Below are positions 11,833 to 21,601 of a stretch of 64,000 bases of DNA, in pieces. The position numbers and the translations under genes are program-made. Numbering within the stretch: position 1 is the first letter of the stretch; each line of letters opens with the position of its first letter. Origin of the DNA: Candidatus Villigracilaceae bacterium (GTDB lineage Bacteria; Chloroflexota; Anaerolineae; Anaerolineales; Villigracilaceae); NCBI GenBank assembly GCA_026645935.1, contig JAPKMP010000005.1, positions 1 to 64,000 on the forward strand. Direction: 5' to 3'. The notes under the pieces are model-generated. The model saw only the letters and a list, made by a program, of their open reading frames with translations. It had not been told where the DNA came from and searched no databases.

Positions 11833-12315
11833 TTAATCAAAAATGAATTTGGTCGGGTTTTCGAAGAACTTCGTCCACGCAAGGCACTGACGCGGGGTGA
11901 AAACGAACAAACCGCCTTCGTCCCATTGTGTGGCTTCAGGAGTGTAGCCGTCTTCAGCGTATTTATGAAAAGCAGCGACCAAACGTTGTGCGAATTCAGG
12001 CGTCGGCTTGGGCGCAGGGACGGTTATCCCTTCAAGGATGATCGCCTTCTGCCCATCTTCAAGATTTACAGTGACATTTGGATTCTCAACAATGTTGCGG
12101 GCATGGCGCGTTTCAGGACTGCCGTCGTAGTAAAGCTTGCCATCGAGATATACTGCCCAACGCGGCACGACATGCGGACGCCCACTTGGACGAACGGAGC
12201 ACATCCAATAATGTTTGGCGTTAGTCAGTTTTTCTTCGACATATTCCCAAGGCACTTCGGTTAAGGGATTATCGGCATAACCTTTTGGAAATTTCGGACG
12301 GGTGATTTTCGGCAT
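11833..12315 (-). CDS. Pyridoxamine 5'-phosphate oxidase-like flavin/F420 protein
   Basis: A 160-residue single-domain protein of the split beta-barrel (PNPOx-like / FDOR) family. The core has RPSGRPHVVPRWAVYLDGKLYY followed by the characteristic short strand and an RHARNIVENPNVTVNLED segment. These proteins bind FMN, F420 or haem and act as reductases. The exact cofactor cannot be read from sequence. It lies 10 bases downstream of the membrane subtilase gene on the same strand, so the two may be co-transcribed. Confidence 0.82.
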   Translation of the reverse strand: MPKITRPKFPKGYADNPLTEVPWEYVEEKLTNAKHYWMCSVRPSGRPHVVPRWAVYLDGKLYYDGSPETRHARNIVENPNVTVNLEDGQKAIILEGITVPAPKPTPEFAQRLVAAFHKYAEDGYTPEATQWDEGGLFVFTPRQCLAWTKFFENPTKFIFD

Positions 12316-12324
12316 TTCAACTTC

Positions 12325-14652
12325 CTATTTTCCCAACGCTTCTTTCACCGCTTCATAGACGTTCACCATGCCAAAGCCGTACGCATTGCTGGGACGATCT
12401 CCGGTGAAACAGCCAAGCGATGTATCGCCAGTGTAAGGCTCGGCGGTGGTGATGATCAAATTTTCGGTCTCTTCGATATCGCCGATCAATTCAGGTTGGG
12501 CGGACCAGATCAACGCCACCACGCCGACGAGGTGCGGTCCCGCCATGGATGTGCCGCTGTTCGAGCCGTATGAATTTTCAGGAAGTGAGGAAAAAACATC
12601 CACACCCGGCGCGACGATATCGGGTTTGACCCTTCCCGAACCGTCGGAGGTGACGGGTCCGCGGCTGGAGAAGTCGGCGAGGTTTCCGAACCGATCGATC
12701 GCGCCGACAGAGAAAACAGAATCATATAAAGATAGCGGGGCATAGACCGTCTCGCAATTCGGTCCGTCATTGCCGGTGGAAACGACAACGAAGACTCCGG
12801 CGTGGCGCAAATTATCCGCCGCGTATAACAGCGCGTTCGGGTCGCAGCCTTCGATCTCAGGGCATCCCCAGGAGTTGTTCATCACATGCGCGGCTTTGGT
12901 CGGGTCGCCATCCATGAACGGATCACCCCCGATGGGAAACGGCGCAAGCATGAACTGCATGCAATCAAGATACAGAGCCGGGTTGGCAAGATTGCGGTCG
13001 AGGTTCACGCAGCCGATCCATTGCGCTTCGGGAGCCACGCCGATTCCGCCGCTTCCCAAAATCGAACCCATCGTATGCGTGCCATGCCCGCCTTCGTCGT
13101 TCGGGGATGTTGTACCATCCCACGGGTCGAACCAGTTGTAATCGTCGCTGCCGTTATAGCCGCGATATTGATTTGCCAGCGTGGGATGATTCCCATCCAC
13201 GCCTGAATCGGATTGACCGACGACGATTCCCTCGCCGCGCACATCGAATTCCTCCCAGACCCGGTCCGCGCCGATCATTTCAATGTTCCATCCGATATAG
13301 TCGGATGGCGGCGCGAACTCAAACCCCGGCGAAGGAGAATCTTTGGGGGCGGCTCTCAGGCGCGGGCTGGGTATGACGCGCTCCACTTCGGGGCGGGTCA
13401 ACAGAAAGAGCCGCACGAGAGTCCCGCCTTGAACCTCCATCGAGTTTTGCAAATAATATGGCGTATATTCCACGCCCGCCGTATCTAACACGCTTCGCAA
13501 ACCCGCCTGTTCAATGTTTGCAGTTTTGACGAGCGTTTCATATGCCGCCGTCCGCCGCGCGTCGAGGTCTGTCATCGAGTCCAGATCTGAAAGGTCCGCC
13601 TGAGTCTTGAGGATGACAAATAAACGGTCGCCGTAATTTCCGGGATTGCCAAAGATGAAGAAGACCGTAATGAGACTGATCCACGCGAGAGCCGCTCCGG
13701 TCCATCCGATGATTCGATTCACCCCCGCGCCCGAGCCTGATCCGGCAACATGGAACAAAATCAACGCGACGACGCTTACGCTCCAGCCGATGAGCAAAGC
13801 AATGCCAACAGCTTTGCTCGCAAGCTCGGCAATATCGCCAAGAACGAATGTCAACTCGGTGGGGTCGAAAAATGCCAGGCCCGCAAACGCGAGCAGACCT
13901 GTTCCGAGAGTCGCGGCAAAGCGTGAAGGCAGTAATGCCGCGACCCCGAATGCAAAAGCGGGAATTAAAACAACAAGAATCAATTGCCCGCCGTCGTACC
14001 CGAATGCAGAGGCGAGCAAAGCCAACAACGCGCCCGCACCGACGCCATCAAGAAAAATATTTTCGGAGTCTGCCATCCAAACCGCGGCGAGCAGACCGAA
14101 GGACAAGCCAGCCAGTAGACTTAGGAATCCGTCTGCAAACGAGCCCAACGAGCCGAAGATCGCCAGAGGAAAGATCCCCAGGGCGGCGATCAATAAACCA
14201 AACGGCGCGGACTGCGGGAGCCATGCCAGTTTATTTTTACCAAAACGAATGATTATTAATGCGGCGACGAAGGAAAGCAGGGTCTGCGCAATCGAGCCAA
14301 CCTGATCGTTGTTCGCACCGAGGAATCGCAGTGCCAAAGCGGGGAATCCAAACAGCGAAGCACCGAACATCCCTGCATACCAGCCTTTGAAGCGATCGTC
14401 CGTTGTGAAATACCACAAAAGACCGAAAAGCAGGCTCATGAGAAACGCCTGTGACGCCAGACCGACGGCGCCTGCCCTTGCGAGTTGCTGCAAACTCGAT
14501 GAGACGATCGCGCTTTGTTCCGTCGTCCACAGGATGAAATGATAGATGAACAAACACAACGGCATCGGCAGGACAAATATCAGGAACAACGCCAGCGCGC
14601 CGCCGCTCCGGTTTTTCTCTTCATAGACCGGGGTATTTTCGGATTCTGTCAT
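12325..14652 (-). CDS. Membrane-embedded subtilisin-like serine protease
   Basis: A 775-residue protein with an unusual layout. The first 380 residues are mostly hydrophobic, with about ten membrane segments. Then come an I9-like linker region and a complete S8 peptidase domain. The catalytic Asp is in QSDSGVDG (about residue 480), His in GGHGTHTMG (about 522) and Ser in SGTSMAGP (about 700). The protease domain should face outside. The start is at 14652, overlapping the upstream YczE-like gene by four bases (ATGA), with GGAGACAC as ribosome-binding site. Most subtilases are secreted, so a multi-pass membrane domain fused in front is noteworthy. Confidence 0.88.
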   Translation of the reverse strand: MTESENTPVYEEKNRSGGALALFLIFVLPMPLCLFIYHFILWTTEQSAIVSSSLQQLARAGAVGLASQAFLMSLLFGLLWYFTTDDRFKGWYAGMFGASLFGFPALALRFLGANNDQVGSIAQTLLSFVAALIIIRFGKNKLAWLPQSAPFGLLIAALGIFPLAIFGSLGSFADGFLSLLAGLSFGLLAAVWMADSENIFLDGVGAGALLALLASAFGYDGGQLILVVLIPAFAFGVAALLPSRFAATLGTGLLAFAGLAFFDPTELTFVLGDIAELASKAVGIALLIGWSVSVVALILFHVAGSGSGAGVNRIIGWTGAALAWISLITVFFIFGNPGNYGDRLFVILKTQADLSDLDSMTDLDARRTAAYETLVKTANIEQAGLRSVLDTAGVEYTPYYLQNSMEVQGGTLVRLFLLTRPEVERVIPSPRLRAAPKDSPSPGFEFAPPSDYIGWNIEMIGADRVWEEFDVRGEGIVVGQSDSGVDGNHPTLANQYRGYNGSDDYNWFDPWDGTTSPNDEGGHGTHTMGSILGSGGIGVAPEAQWIGCVNLDRNLANPALYLDCMQFMLAPFPIGGDPFMDGDPTKAAHVMNNSWGCPEIEGCDPNALLYAADNLRHAGVFVVVSTGNDGPNCETVYAPLSLYDSVFSVGAIDRFGNLADFSSRGPVTSDGSGRVKPDIVAPGVDVFSSLPENSYGSNSGTSMAGPHLVGVVALIWSAQPELIGDIEETENLIITTAEPYTGDTSLGCFTGDRPSNAYGFGMVNVYEAVKEALGK

Positions 14653-15314
14653 TGTGTGTCTCCTTGTTTTACAGCGTCGATGCTTGTTTGCGGTTCCGCC
14701 TCCTCCCTGTGCGGATGGACATTGAATACCTTGAACGCCCATTGAACGGACGGGCCGATGAGCAATGCAAAGACCGCTGTGCCGATTCCCGCCGGTCCGC
14801 CCAGGAGCCATCCAAGGATGAAGACCGTGATCTCCACGGATCCGCGCGCCACCCGCAGACTTAACTTCGTCGTGCGATGCAATGCCAGCATCAAACTATC
14901 GCGCGGACCCGCTCCCGCATCCACGCCAATGTACACCGCGCTGGCGATGCCCTGCGCCAATACCCCACTCAAGAGCATCGCGCTTTGCAAGAACAAATTC
15001 TTTTCGACGGATGGAATCAGCCACAAGGCCAGATCCAGCCATGGACCGATGGAAAGGATATTCCCCAGCGTGCCCCAGCCGACCTTTTCGCGCAGAGCCA
15101 GCGCGGCGATCAAAACCGTGAAGCCCACAATAACAGTGATCGTGCCGACCGTCAAACCGGTGATATCTGAAAGAGCCACCTCGAAGACCGACCAGGTCCC
15201 CGTGCCGAGGTTGGCGCGAATGGTCAACGCAATCGATAACCCAAAGAGTGCAAAGCCGATTTGAATGACAAGAAAATCACGGATAAAGGTATTCCAGCGA
15301 ACAGGTTTGATCAT
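14649..15314 (-). CDS. YczE/YyaS/YitT-family membrane protein
   Basis: A 221-residue integral membrane protein with five to six helices. It has the family-typical N-terminal GTGTWSVFEVALSDITGLTVGT and a later GAGPRDSLMLAL segment. Members such as Bacillus YczE are integral proteins of unclear transport function. It is translationally coupled to the membrane subtilase, so a functional link is likely. The start at 15314 has AAAGGAAC as ribosome-binding site. The 126-base upstream gap contains no clear feature. Confidence 0.82.
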   Translation of the reverse strand: MIKPVRWNTFIRDFLVIQIGFALFGLSIALTIRANLGTGTWSVFEVALSDITGLTVGTITVIVGFTVLIAALALREKVGWGTLGNILSIGPWLDLALWLIPSVEKNLFLQSAMLLSGVLAQGIASAVYIGVDAGAGPRDSLMLALHRTTKLSLRVARGSVEITVFILGWLLGGPAGIGTAVFALLIGPSVQWAFKVFNVHPHREEAEPQTSIDAVKQGDTQ

Positions 15315-15440
15315 GAGGTTCCTTTGAGGGCATCATGATACCATGACAGAAGTTACCCCCATTTGATGATTAGAGGCGACTTTGCGTTAAAAATCCTGAT
15401 CTGTTCGTTTCTAAAGTACAAAAGCAACAACTTAAGTTAT

Positions 15441-15992
15441 TTACTTCCCTGCACGGAGCCCCATCAACTGCGCCGTGTCCAATACATGCCCATTGATCGC
15501 GGATTCAAATTGCCCGCGGCTTGCACCTTCTGCAAGTGACAAGGTCGTATCCAACGCATACAATGTAAAGATATAACGGTGTGTGCCGCTCGGCGGGCAG
15601 GGTCCGCCATAGCCAAGTTCGCCGAAATCGTTCATGCCTTTGACGCCTACATCCGGTCCGCTGATGGCTTCGTTCAGTCCGCTTGCATTTGCCGGGATGT
15701 TGAATTGCAGCCAATGCAGCCAGTTCCCGCCATCGGGATCGCTCATGAGGATGGCAAAACTCTGCGGGCCGTCGGGCGCACCTGTCCATGCAAGCGGAGG
15801 TGAAAAATTCCCGCCGTTGCATTGTCCGCGCAGGTTGTAGGTGTAACGGTCCGGGATCGTCGCGCCTTCGGAAAAGGCGGCGCTGGTCAGGGTCATATTA
15901 TCCATTGCGACCTCACTCTCTTCGACTGGCGAAGTCGGGGAACATGCCGCAAGCAGTACGGCCAGCGCCCCTGCGATGTGAATTGACTTCAT
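15441..15992 (-). CDS. PEBP-family (YbhB/YbcL-like) lipoprotein
   Basis: A 183-residue protein with a lipobox signal (AVLLAAC, cysteine near residue 18) and one phosphatidylethanolamine-binding-protein domain. The domain shows a conserved PDGPQSFAILMSDPD strand pair, an NWLHWLQFNIP segment and the GPCPPSGTHRYIF motif. Bacterial homologues are small-ligand binding proteins of uncertain role. The ATG at 15992 is used because the signal peptide begins there. A TTG nine codons upstream has no support. It follows the YcaQ-like gene by 16 bases and is probably in its operon. Confidence 0.88.
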   Translation of the reverse strand: MKSIHIAGALAVLLAACSPTSPVEESEVAMDNMTLTSAAFSEGATIPDRYTYNLRGQCNGGNFSPPLAWTGAPDGPQSFAILMSDPDGGNWLHWLQFNIPANASGLNEAISGPDVGVKGMNDFGELGYGGPCPPSGTHRYIFTLYALDTTLSLAEGASRGQFESAINGHVLDTAQLMGLRAGK

Positions 15993-16008
15993 GCTCGTCT
16001 CGTGAAAT

Positions 16009-17271
16009 TCAAAACCCAAGCCGCTTCAATCTCGTTTTCAATTCCATTCGTAGTGTAGCACGTTTGACACCGCCAAGATCGATCTTTTCCGCTCCGATCA
16101 TATCTGCAAATCGTTTCAGTCCCTCTGCGAGTGCGTTCGCAAAATCGGCATCCTTCGGAGCATCGTCCTCCAGCCAGAAACCGAGGATGTGCAGTGTATT
16201 CGTCGCGCGGTCGAGTTTCGGGTCGAGCCGCGCAACCAGATCATCGCCGTACAAGATCGGCAGTGTGTAATAGCCCCACTTGCGCTGATGTAAAGGCTTG
16301 TACACCTCCCACACATAATCGAAATCAAAGACTCTTTTTGCCCGCCCCCTCGCGCTGACAATTTCCAACGGAGCGAGAAGCGTGACCTCTTCGAGCGTGG
16401 ATGGCCCTTTGGGCTTCCACGCCTTCGGGACACGCCCCGCCTCCAACTCCGCCAGATGGGCTTTGTCACTGTTACAGATGAGGAAGTTTTCGCTGAAGCC
16501 TTCGACTCTCACCCGCGAGATTTCTTTCTTTTCGATGAGCCGTTCGATGTTTTCCTTCGCATCCTGAGCAGGCACTTTACGATGAATATACTCACCGAAG
16601 GCGGTTTTCCAAGAAGGCTCGCGCGCCATGCCGTAAAAAGCGATGATTTTTTTGCCGAGGAAGTCCTCGGCTTCCGATTCAGGCGCAGCATAATCGTATT
16701 CATGCGGCAGGACTCGCTCGCGCAGGTCGTAGATGCGGTCGAAGCCCTTGCGGTTCGAGATCATCACCTCGCCGATCAGCCAGAGATAGAACAAAGTGAC
16801 CGAGGTTTCCTTGCGCCCGCGGTAACTCCATACTCTCACAGCGTCGCCTTCGATGTCGCGGTTCCCCAACGGACCTTTCTCGCGCAGTTCGTCCAACACG
16901 AATTTTATGACTTCCTTCGGCGGATGGGTGAAGGATTCGTAACGCAATCCTCTCTCTTCGCGATGCTTCATATGCAATCGCCAATACGGGAACTCATGCA
17001 TCGGGTACATCATCAGCCAGCCGCCGTAATCGAAGGCTTTGCGTTTGTCGTATGCCATCTTGTAGAGCAGTTCGGGTTTGTAGTCGAGGACGCGCCCATA
17101 CATGGCGATGTCCTGGCTGCGGGCGACCATGACGAGCGGATCAAGTTGCAGCGCCTGCATTTGTTTCAAGGCGGATTCGGCGCCGGTCAAGCCACGGAAG
17201 CGGCGACCAGGCCAAAGTCCCTGCGAGCCGAGGAGGAAGCGTCGATAAGCTTGTTTGGAGATGAAGTCCAT
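16009..17271 (-). CDS. Winged-helix DNA glycosylase, YcaQ/AlkX type
   Basis: A 420-residue protein of the HTH_42 family (YcaQ in E. coli, AlkZ in Streptomyces). These enzymes excise alkylated bases and unhook interstrand crosslinks. The catalytic QxD motif is present as LQLDPL near residue 43, next to a VARSQD segment typical of the family. Three tandem winged helices are expected across the rest. Length is normal. The upstream 85 bases hold tandem AACCTTCAACC-type repeats and the terminator of the next gene pair. A role in crosslink or alkylation repair is inferred from the family. Confidence 0.87.
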   Translation of the reverse strand: MDFISKQAYRRFLLGSQGLWPGRRFRGLTGAESALKQMQALQLDPLVMVARSQDIAMYGRVLDYKPELLYKMAYDKRKAFDYGGWLMMYPMHEFPYWRLHMKHREERGLRYESFTHPPKEVIKFVLDELREKGPLGNRDIEGDAVRVWSYRGRKETSVTLFYLWLIGEVMISNRKGFDRIYDLRERVLPHEYDYAAPESEAEDFLGKKIIAFYGMAREPSWKTAFGEYIHRKVPAQDAKENIERLIEKKEISRVRVEGFSENFLICNSDKAHLAELEAGRVPKAWKPKGPSTLEEVTLLAPLEIVSARGRAKRVFDFDYVWEVYKPLHQRKWGYYTLPILYGDDLVARLDPKLDRATNTLHILGFWLEDDAPKDADFANALAEGLKRFADMIGAEKIDLGGVKRATLRMELKTRLKRLGF

Positions 17272-17309
17272 GTTGAAGGTTACAGGTTGAAGGTTGCGGG
17301 TTTGAGATT

Positions 17310-17336
17310 AAAAAAACCGAGGCATTGCGCCTCGGT
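17310..17336 (-). terminator. Terminator of the small membrane-protein pair
   Basis: On the minus strand an 8-bp stem (17329-17336 with 17316-17323) is followed by a run of six or more T residues. Confidence 0.85.
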
Positions 17337-17356
17337 CCATCGGTCACGGCGGCAAA

Positions 17357-17548
17357 TCAATCGTCAGCCAAGGAAGCGATCGCGCGCAGAAGACCGAAGA
17401 TCAGCACGCCGAGCTTCAACCCCTCGCCAGTGGTGATGGCGGTTTCACGCTCGCTCCTTTCGGCGCGGCGATTGAGAAGCATGGCGGCGATCATGCCCGT
17501 GACTGCGCCGATGACCGCGCCGCCGAGAAGTACCCTGCTTCTATTCAT
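17357..17548 (-). CDS. Small membrane protein (YtxH-like)
   Basis: A 63-residue protein with a glycine-rich hydrophobic N-terminal helix (about residues 7-26) resembling the VLLGGAVIGAVTGMIAAML anchor of YtxH-type proteins, and a second weakly hydrophobic segment at 45-58. It overlaps the preceding 149-residue gene by four bases (ATGA) and has an AAAGGAT ribosome-binding site. Function unknown. Confidence 0.65.
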   Translation of the reverse strand: MNRSRVLLGGAVIGAVTGMIAAMLLNRRAERSERETAITTGEGLKLGVLIFGLLRAIASLADD

Positions 17549-17994
17549 GGTGTCATCCTTTCAAAAAAGGTTTTTGCTGTTTGAAGCCATCCGTTCAGGA
17601 CCAGGATGGGTTTGACTGCCATATCCGCCCCGCGAATGATGTACCCGCGCGCGATGAAGATGTAATCCTGCCCAAGACCTGTGTAATATGGAACCGCCTT
17701 GAGGAAACGCGCCATAAGATAGATCAGTCCGATGAGAACAGCAAGCACGACCAGCCCGCCAAGAAGCATCGGGATGATGACCCAGATGGTCGAGATCGCC
17801 GCCCAACGGCTCACGTCGCCACCCTGTTGAAAAGTGGCAATGCTGATCCATACGACCATGCCGATCAATGCCAAGGCGCTGAGCGCGACAGGCAGGATGA
17901 TCTTCCACATCAACTGTTTGCGGTGTTTGAGGTAGGAGTAATGCGCGGGCGGGGTCTTGAGTCGTTCAGCGAGTTTGGGGAGTTGGGAAGCCAT
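17545..17994 (-). CDS. Hypothetical membrane protein, two TM segments
   Basis: A 149-residue protein with a short basic N-terminal region, two long hydrophobic helices (about residues 29-53 and 66-93) and a C-terminal amphipathic region. It is the first gene of a two-gene unit with the small YtxH-like protein, bracketed by the ftsZ terminator on one side and its own terminator on the other. No family was recognised. Confidence 0.65.
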   Translation of the reverse strand: MASQLPKLAERLKTPPAHYSYLKHRKQLMWKIILPVALSALALIGMVVWISIATFQQGGDVSRWAAISTIWVIIPMLLGGLVVLAVLIGLIYLMARFLKAVPYYTGLGQDYIFIARGYIIRGADMAVKPILVLNGWLQTAKTFFERMTP

Positions 17995-18007
17995 CGAACG
18001 TATTTTA

Positions 18008-18050
18008 CCAAAATAAAAGACCCTAAGGGTTTTGAAAACCCTTAGGGTCT
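18008..18050 (-). terminator. Terminator of the division/cell-wall cluster
   Basis: A perfect 16-bp inverted repeat (18018-18033 with 18035-18050) follows the ftsZ stop. On the minus strand it runs into TTTTATTTT. Confidence 0.88.
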
Positions 18051-18061
18051 AATTTCGTTTC

Positions 18062-19228
18062 CTATCTTCGGTTCCGCAAAAATGTCGGAACGTCGAGATC
18101 GTCGTTATTCATGCTCGGCGCAGGCTGGGACTTTACGTCCGCAGATGAGCGGGTTTCCGTATTGGCGGTCACCGATTCAACCGGGCGCGGAGTGAAGGGG
18201 GTGTTTGTTGCCGAAAGAGGCTTCTCAGCGGTGCGCGGCAGTCGTTCGAGCACGCGGCGTGTGACTCCGCTTCGTTCGAAGCCTGTGGCAATCACGGTAC
18301 AGCGAATCTCATCGCCCAGGTTCGGGTCGATGACCGCGCCGAAGATCATGTTGACATCCGGATGAGCCGTCTCGCGGATGATCGCAGCGGCTTGATTGAC
18401 TTCGAAGAGAGTCATATTTGGTCCGCCGGTGACGTTGAAGAGCACGCCGCGCGCGCCGTCAATTGTAATGTCGAGCAACTGGCTGGAGATGGCCTGCTCG
18501 GCGGCGGTCTTTGCGCGGTCATCGCCGGAGCCGCGGCCGACAGCCATAAGAGCCGCGCCGCCTTCGGACATGATGGCGCGCACATCGGCAAAGTCGAGGT
18601 TGATCAAGCCGGGGATGGTGATCAATTCGGAGATGCCCTGAATGCCTTGATGCAATACTTCATCCGCCATGCGGAAAGAATCTTGCAGCGACGATTTTTT
18701 ATCCGCCAGTTGGAGCAATCGGTCGTTGGGAATCGAAATGAGCGTATGCGCGTGTTCCTTCATTTTCGCCACGCCCGCCTCGGCAGACTGTGAGCGCTTG
18801 CCGCCTTCGAATGTGAACGGACGCGTAACCACGCCAATGGTCAATGCGCCGCATTCCTTTGCGATCTGCGAAACGACGGGAGCCGCGCCGGTTCCGGTGC
18901 CGCCACCCATGCCTGCTGTGACGAAGACCATATCCGCGCCTTTGAGCACGTTATACAGTTCGTCGGAAGATTCTTCCGCGGCTTTCCGGCCAATCTCGGG
19001 ATCGCCGCCCGCACCGAGCCCGCGCGTGATCTTATCGCCGAGGCGAACACGCATCGGCGCGCGCGACAAGGTCAATGCCTGCGCATCCGTGTTGGCGGCG
19101 ATGAATTCAACGCCCTGGATGCCCTCTTCCATCATGCGGTTGACGGCATTTTGTCCGCCTCCACCCACGCCGACCACTTTGATGCGGGCGAAGGTTTCGG
19201 TTTGCAATGATCTTTTGTTCGAGTCCAT
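18062..19228 (-). CDS. ftsZ: Cell division protein FtsZ
   Basis: A 388-residue tubulin-like GTPase that forms the division ring. The N-terminal [13 protein letters not shown] loop, the tubulin signature [11 protein letters not shown] (about residue 105) and the T7-loop region NLDFADV are all present. The C-terminus ends in a short conserved [10 protein letters not shown] peptide, which normally docks to FtsA. The start at 19228 has an AGGAGG sequence 7 bases upstream. An in-frame start 14 codons earlier would bury it. It is the last gene of the cluster and lies 107 bases behind ftsA. A weak internal promoter in that gap is possible. Confidence 0.98.
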   Translation of the reverse strand: MDSNKRSLQTETFARIKVVGVGGGGQNAVNRMMEEGIQGVEFIAANTDAQALTLSRAPMRVRLGDKITRGLGAGGDPEIGRKAAEESSDELYNVLKGADMVFVTAGMGGGTGTGAAPVVSQIAKECGALTIGVVTRPFTFEGGKRSQSAEAGVAKMKEHAHTLISIPNDRLLQLADKKSSLQDSFRMADEVLHQGIQGISELITIPGLINLDFADVRAIMSEGGAALMAVGRGSGDDRAKTAAEQAISSQLLDITIDGARGVLFNVTGGPNMTLFEVNQAAAIIRETAHPDVNMIFGAVIDPNLGDEIRCTVIATGFERSGVTRRVLERLPRTAEKPLSATNTPFTPRPVESVTANTETRSSADVKSQPAPSMNNDDLDVPTFLRNRR

Positions 19229-19335
19229 TTGTTCCTCCTGGCAAGGAATTTGCCTAATCTTAAACGACAATACGATTTTTTAACAGGGTTAAAACTGCCC
19301 AAATTTCACCACTTGTGAATCTTTTCTCTTTTCAT

Positions 19336-20577
19336 TCATGGCAGCAACCTCTTCAACCAACTCTTCACTGAATCCATATTTGAACTCCTATCACCGCGCG
19401 GCTTGCGGCGTTTGCCACCGGTCGAGACCGCGACCTGATGATCGTGCATGCTGATCGCCCATTGCAACAAGCCGAAACTCGTGGAATACATGGGCGAATT
19501 GAGTTTATCCACAAGTCCTTTCAGATTTTGCGGCTGGGCTGTGCGGACCGGCATGCCCAACACACCCGCCGCCACACGATTGATTCCCGGCAAAGCAGAC
19601 GTGCCGCCTGTCAGTACCATGCCCGCCGGTAACAATCCGTCATACCCTGAGCGCTTGATCTCTTGAAGAATTAAATTGAACGTCTCTTCCACGCGCGCTT
19701 CGATGATCATCGCCAGATCGTGGCGGCTGATGCGAATATCCTTATCCTCGCCGAAGGGACGCATGAGGAAATATTCATCCGCGCCGACATCGGATTTCAC
19801 CGCATGTCCCTGCTGCTTTTTTACTTCTTCGGCTTGCGTCAGCGATAGTCGCAGTCCGTGTGCGATGTCCTGAGTGACGTGATTCCCACCGACTGCCAGG
19901 ACCATCGTGTGCCATACATCGCCATCGACGTAGATCGCGAGGTCGGTCGTCCCACCGCCGATGTCGCAAACCGCCACGCCCATTTCGCGTTCCTGTTCGG
20001 TCAACACAATTTCAGCAGAGGCGAGCGGATTCAAAACGAATTGTTGAATCTCGACCCCCGCCGCGCCCACACATTGACGCAAATTATCGACGGTCGCGCT
20101 CGCGGCGGTGATGATGTGCGTTTCCACTTCGAGTTTATAACCGTGCATCCCGACCGGAGTCTTCACGCCTTCCTGCCCGTCCACGGTGATGCCGCGCTGG
20201 ATGACATGAATGATCTCGCGGTCGTGAGGGATGGCGATCGCCTGCGCCTGTTCGAGCGCGCGCGCCAGATCATGGACTTCGATGATCCCGCCGGGGATTC
20301 CCGCTGCGCCGCGGCTGTTTACCGAAGCCACATGCGCGCCCGCAAGACTCACGAACGCGGAAGTGATCTCGAGACCGGAAGTGCTTTCCGCTTTTTCGAC
20401 CGAACGTTTGATGGCGCGCGACGCAGCGGGGAGATCCACCACGATTCCCTTGCGGATGCCCTCGGAAGGTTCGATGCCCACGCCGAGAATGCGGATGGAT
20501 TTATCGTCCTCCACCCGCCCAACCAGGGTGCAGACCTTGGTCGTTCCTACGTCAATGCCAACAACAATTTCATCCAT
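19336..20577 (-). CDS. ftsA: Cell division protein FtsA
   Basis: A 413-residue actin-like ATPase that tethers FtsZ to the membrane. Phosphate-binding loops are seen as GIDVGTTKVC at the N-terminus and CDIGGGTTDLA near residue 205, and the adenosine motif as LTGGTSALPG near residue 325. The C-terminus ends in an amphipathic SVKSWLKRLLP helix, the usual membrane-targeting sequence, after a basic linker. It begins one base after the ftsQ stop. Confidence 0.97.
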   Translation of the reverse strand: MDEIVVGIDVGTTKVCTLVGRVEDDKSIRILGVGIEPSEGIRKGIVVDLPAASRAIKRSVEKAESTSGLEITSAFVSLAGAHVASVNSRGAAGIPGGIIEVHDLARALEQAQAIAIPHDREIIHVIQRGITVDGQEGVKTPVGMHGYKLEVETHIITAASATVDNLRQCVGAAGVEIQQFVLNPLASAEIVLTEQEREMGVAVCDIGGGTTDLAIYVDGDVWHTMVLAVGGNHVTQDIAHGLRLSLTQAEEVKKQQGHAVKSDVGADEYFLMRPFGEDKDIRISRHDLAMIIEARVEETFNLILQEIKRSGYDGLLPAGMVLTGGTSALPGINRVAAGVLGMPVRTAQPQNLKGLVDKLNSPMYSTSFGLLQWAISMHDHQVAVSTGGKRRKPRGDRSSNMDSVKSWLKRLLP

Positions 20578-20578
20578 G

Positions 20579-21601
20579 TTACGGGTTCTCTACAAAGATT
20601 TCCTGTGTTTCTTCTGCATCTACTTCTGCCATGCGGTAATACGGGCCGTCGGGATGCTCCACGTTGATATAAATGGGAGTCTTGCCGCGCTGTAAAAGCG
20701 AATCGACCAGCGTCCGATATACGGTGATCTTCAACGGCAGGTCGCTCGATGAAGTACCGAATGCGACCGTCCAACCGCGCGGGTCGACCCAGCTGAAACC
20801 ATCAACGGAGGAAAAGGTCAAGGAGGCGCCAGCAGGCACGAGCGGGGCGAGACCGAGAGCGGAATCCACAAAATCTTTTTGGATGAAGAGCGGCGGGCTG
20901 TACGGTTCATCCGAGGTTTGAATCCCCGCCGGGGGCGCATCCAACGCATTGACCACGATCAACCCCGCCGCCTCGCCTCGGGGCTTGAACGCGACGCCTG
21001 ATTCGTCGACCCAGGTGTATCCTCCGTTTTGATTCCAAAGGATGACGGGCTGGCGTTCAAGGACAGTAACGTAAACGAAATTGGGAAGGTACACATCCAC
21101 CTGTGCGGAGAGAAGCTCGGGGTAATTCAATCGCAGCCGTCGTTCAAGCTCATCCGGCTGGACGGTAAAGATGTTCTGCCCGCTCACGCCGATGATGCCG
21201 TTGATCTCTTCGCTAAGGATGCGTGTGTTGCCAAGCACATACGCGGAGGGGACATAGAAATACTGCAATCGAAACGCCAGCACGAGCATGGTTCCAAAAG
21301 CAAGCGCAAATAAGACCGACGCGATTCGCCAGTTGGTATGCGCGCGCGGCAGTTGCGGAAGCCGCGGCAGGGCAAACTTCGGTTTATTGAGACGAAATTC
21401 CGGCAAACCCAACGCGATCCTGAACTTTCGCTTTTCAGTCGGCCTGGGCGATGCCCATAGCGGAAGTGTGGGCGTGCGCGCAGAAACCTTGACCATGGGT
21501 TTGGTGGCCTGTTTTGCCGCCCGTTGAAGGTCTTTCTCAGCGTGCTCGATGCGGCGACGGCGGACGATCTCGGCACGGGTAGGCTGGCGTTTGTCGCTCA
21601 T
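20579..21601 (-). CDS. ftsQ: Cell division protein FtsQ (DivIB)
   Basis: A 340-residue bitopic protein. It has a long basic cytoplasmic tail (residues 1-100), one membrane helix (about 108-128), then a POTRA domain starting with YVLGNTRILSEEI and a beta domain. This places the catalytic bulk outside, where it holds FtsL and FtsB-like partners. The start at 21601 overlaps the ddl stop (ATGA) and has GAGG upstream. An earlier in-frame start would extend deep into ddl and is rejected. Confidence 0.92.
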   Translation of the reverse strand: MSDKRQPTRAEIVRRRRIEHAEKDLQRAAKQATKPMVKVSARTPTLPLWASPRPTEKRKFRIALGLPEFRLNKPKFALPRLPQLPRAHTNWRIASVLFALAFGTMLVLAFRLQYFYVPSAYVLGNTRILSEEINGIIGVSGQNIFTVQPDELERRLRLNYPELLSAQVDVYLPNFVYVTVLERQPVILWNQNGGYTWVDESGVAFKPRGEAAGLIVVNALDAPPAGIQTSDEPYSPPLFIQKDFVDSALGLAPLVPAGASLTFSSVDGFSWVDPRGWTVAFGTSSSDLPLKITVYRTLVDSLLQRGKTPIYINVEHPDGPYYRMAEVDAEETQEIFVENP

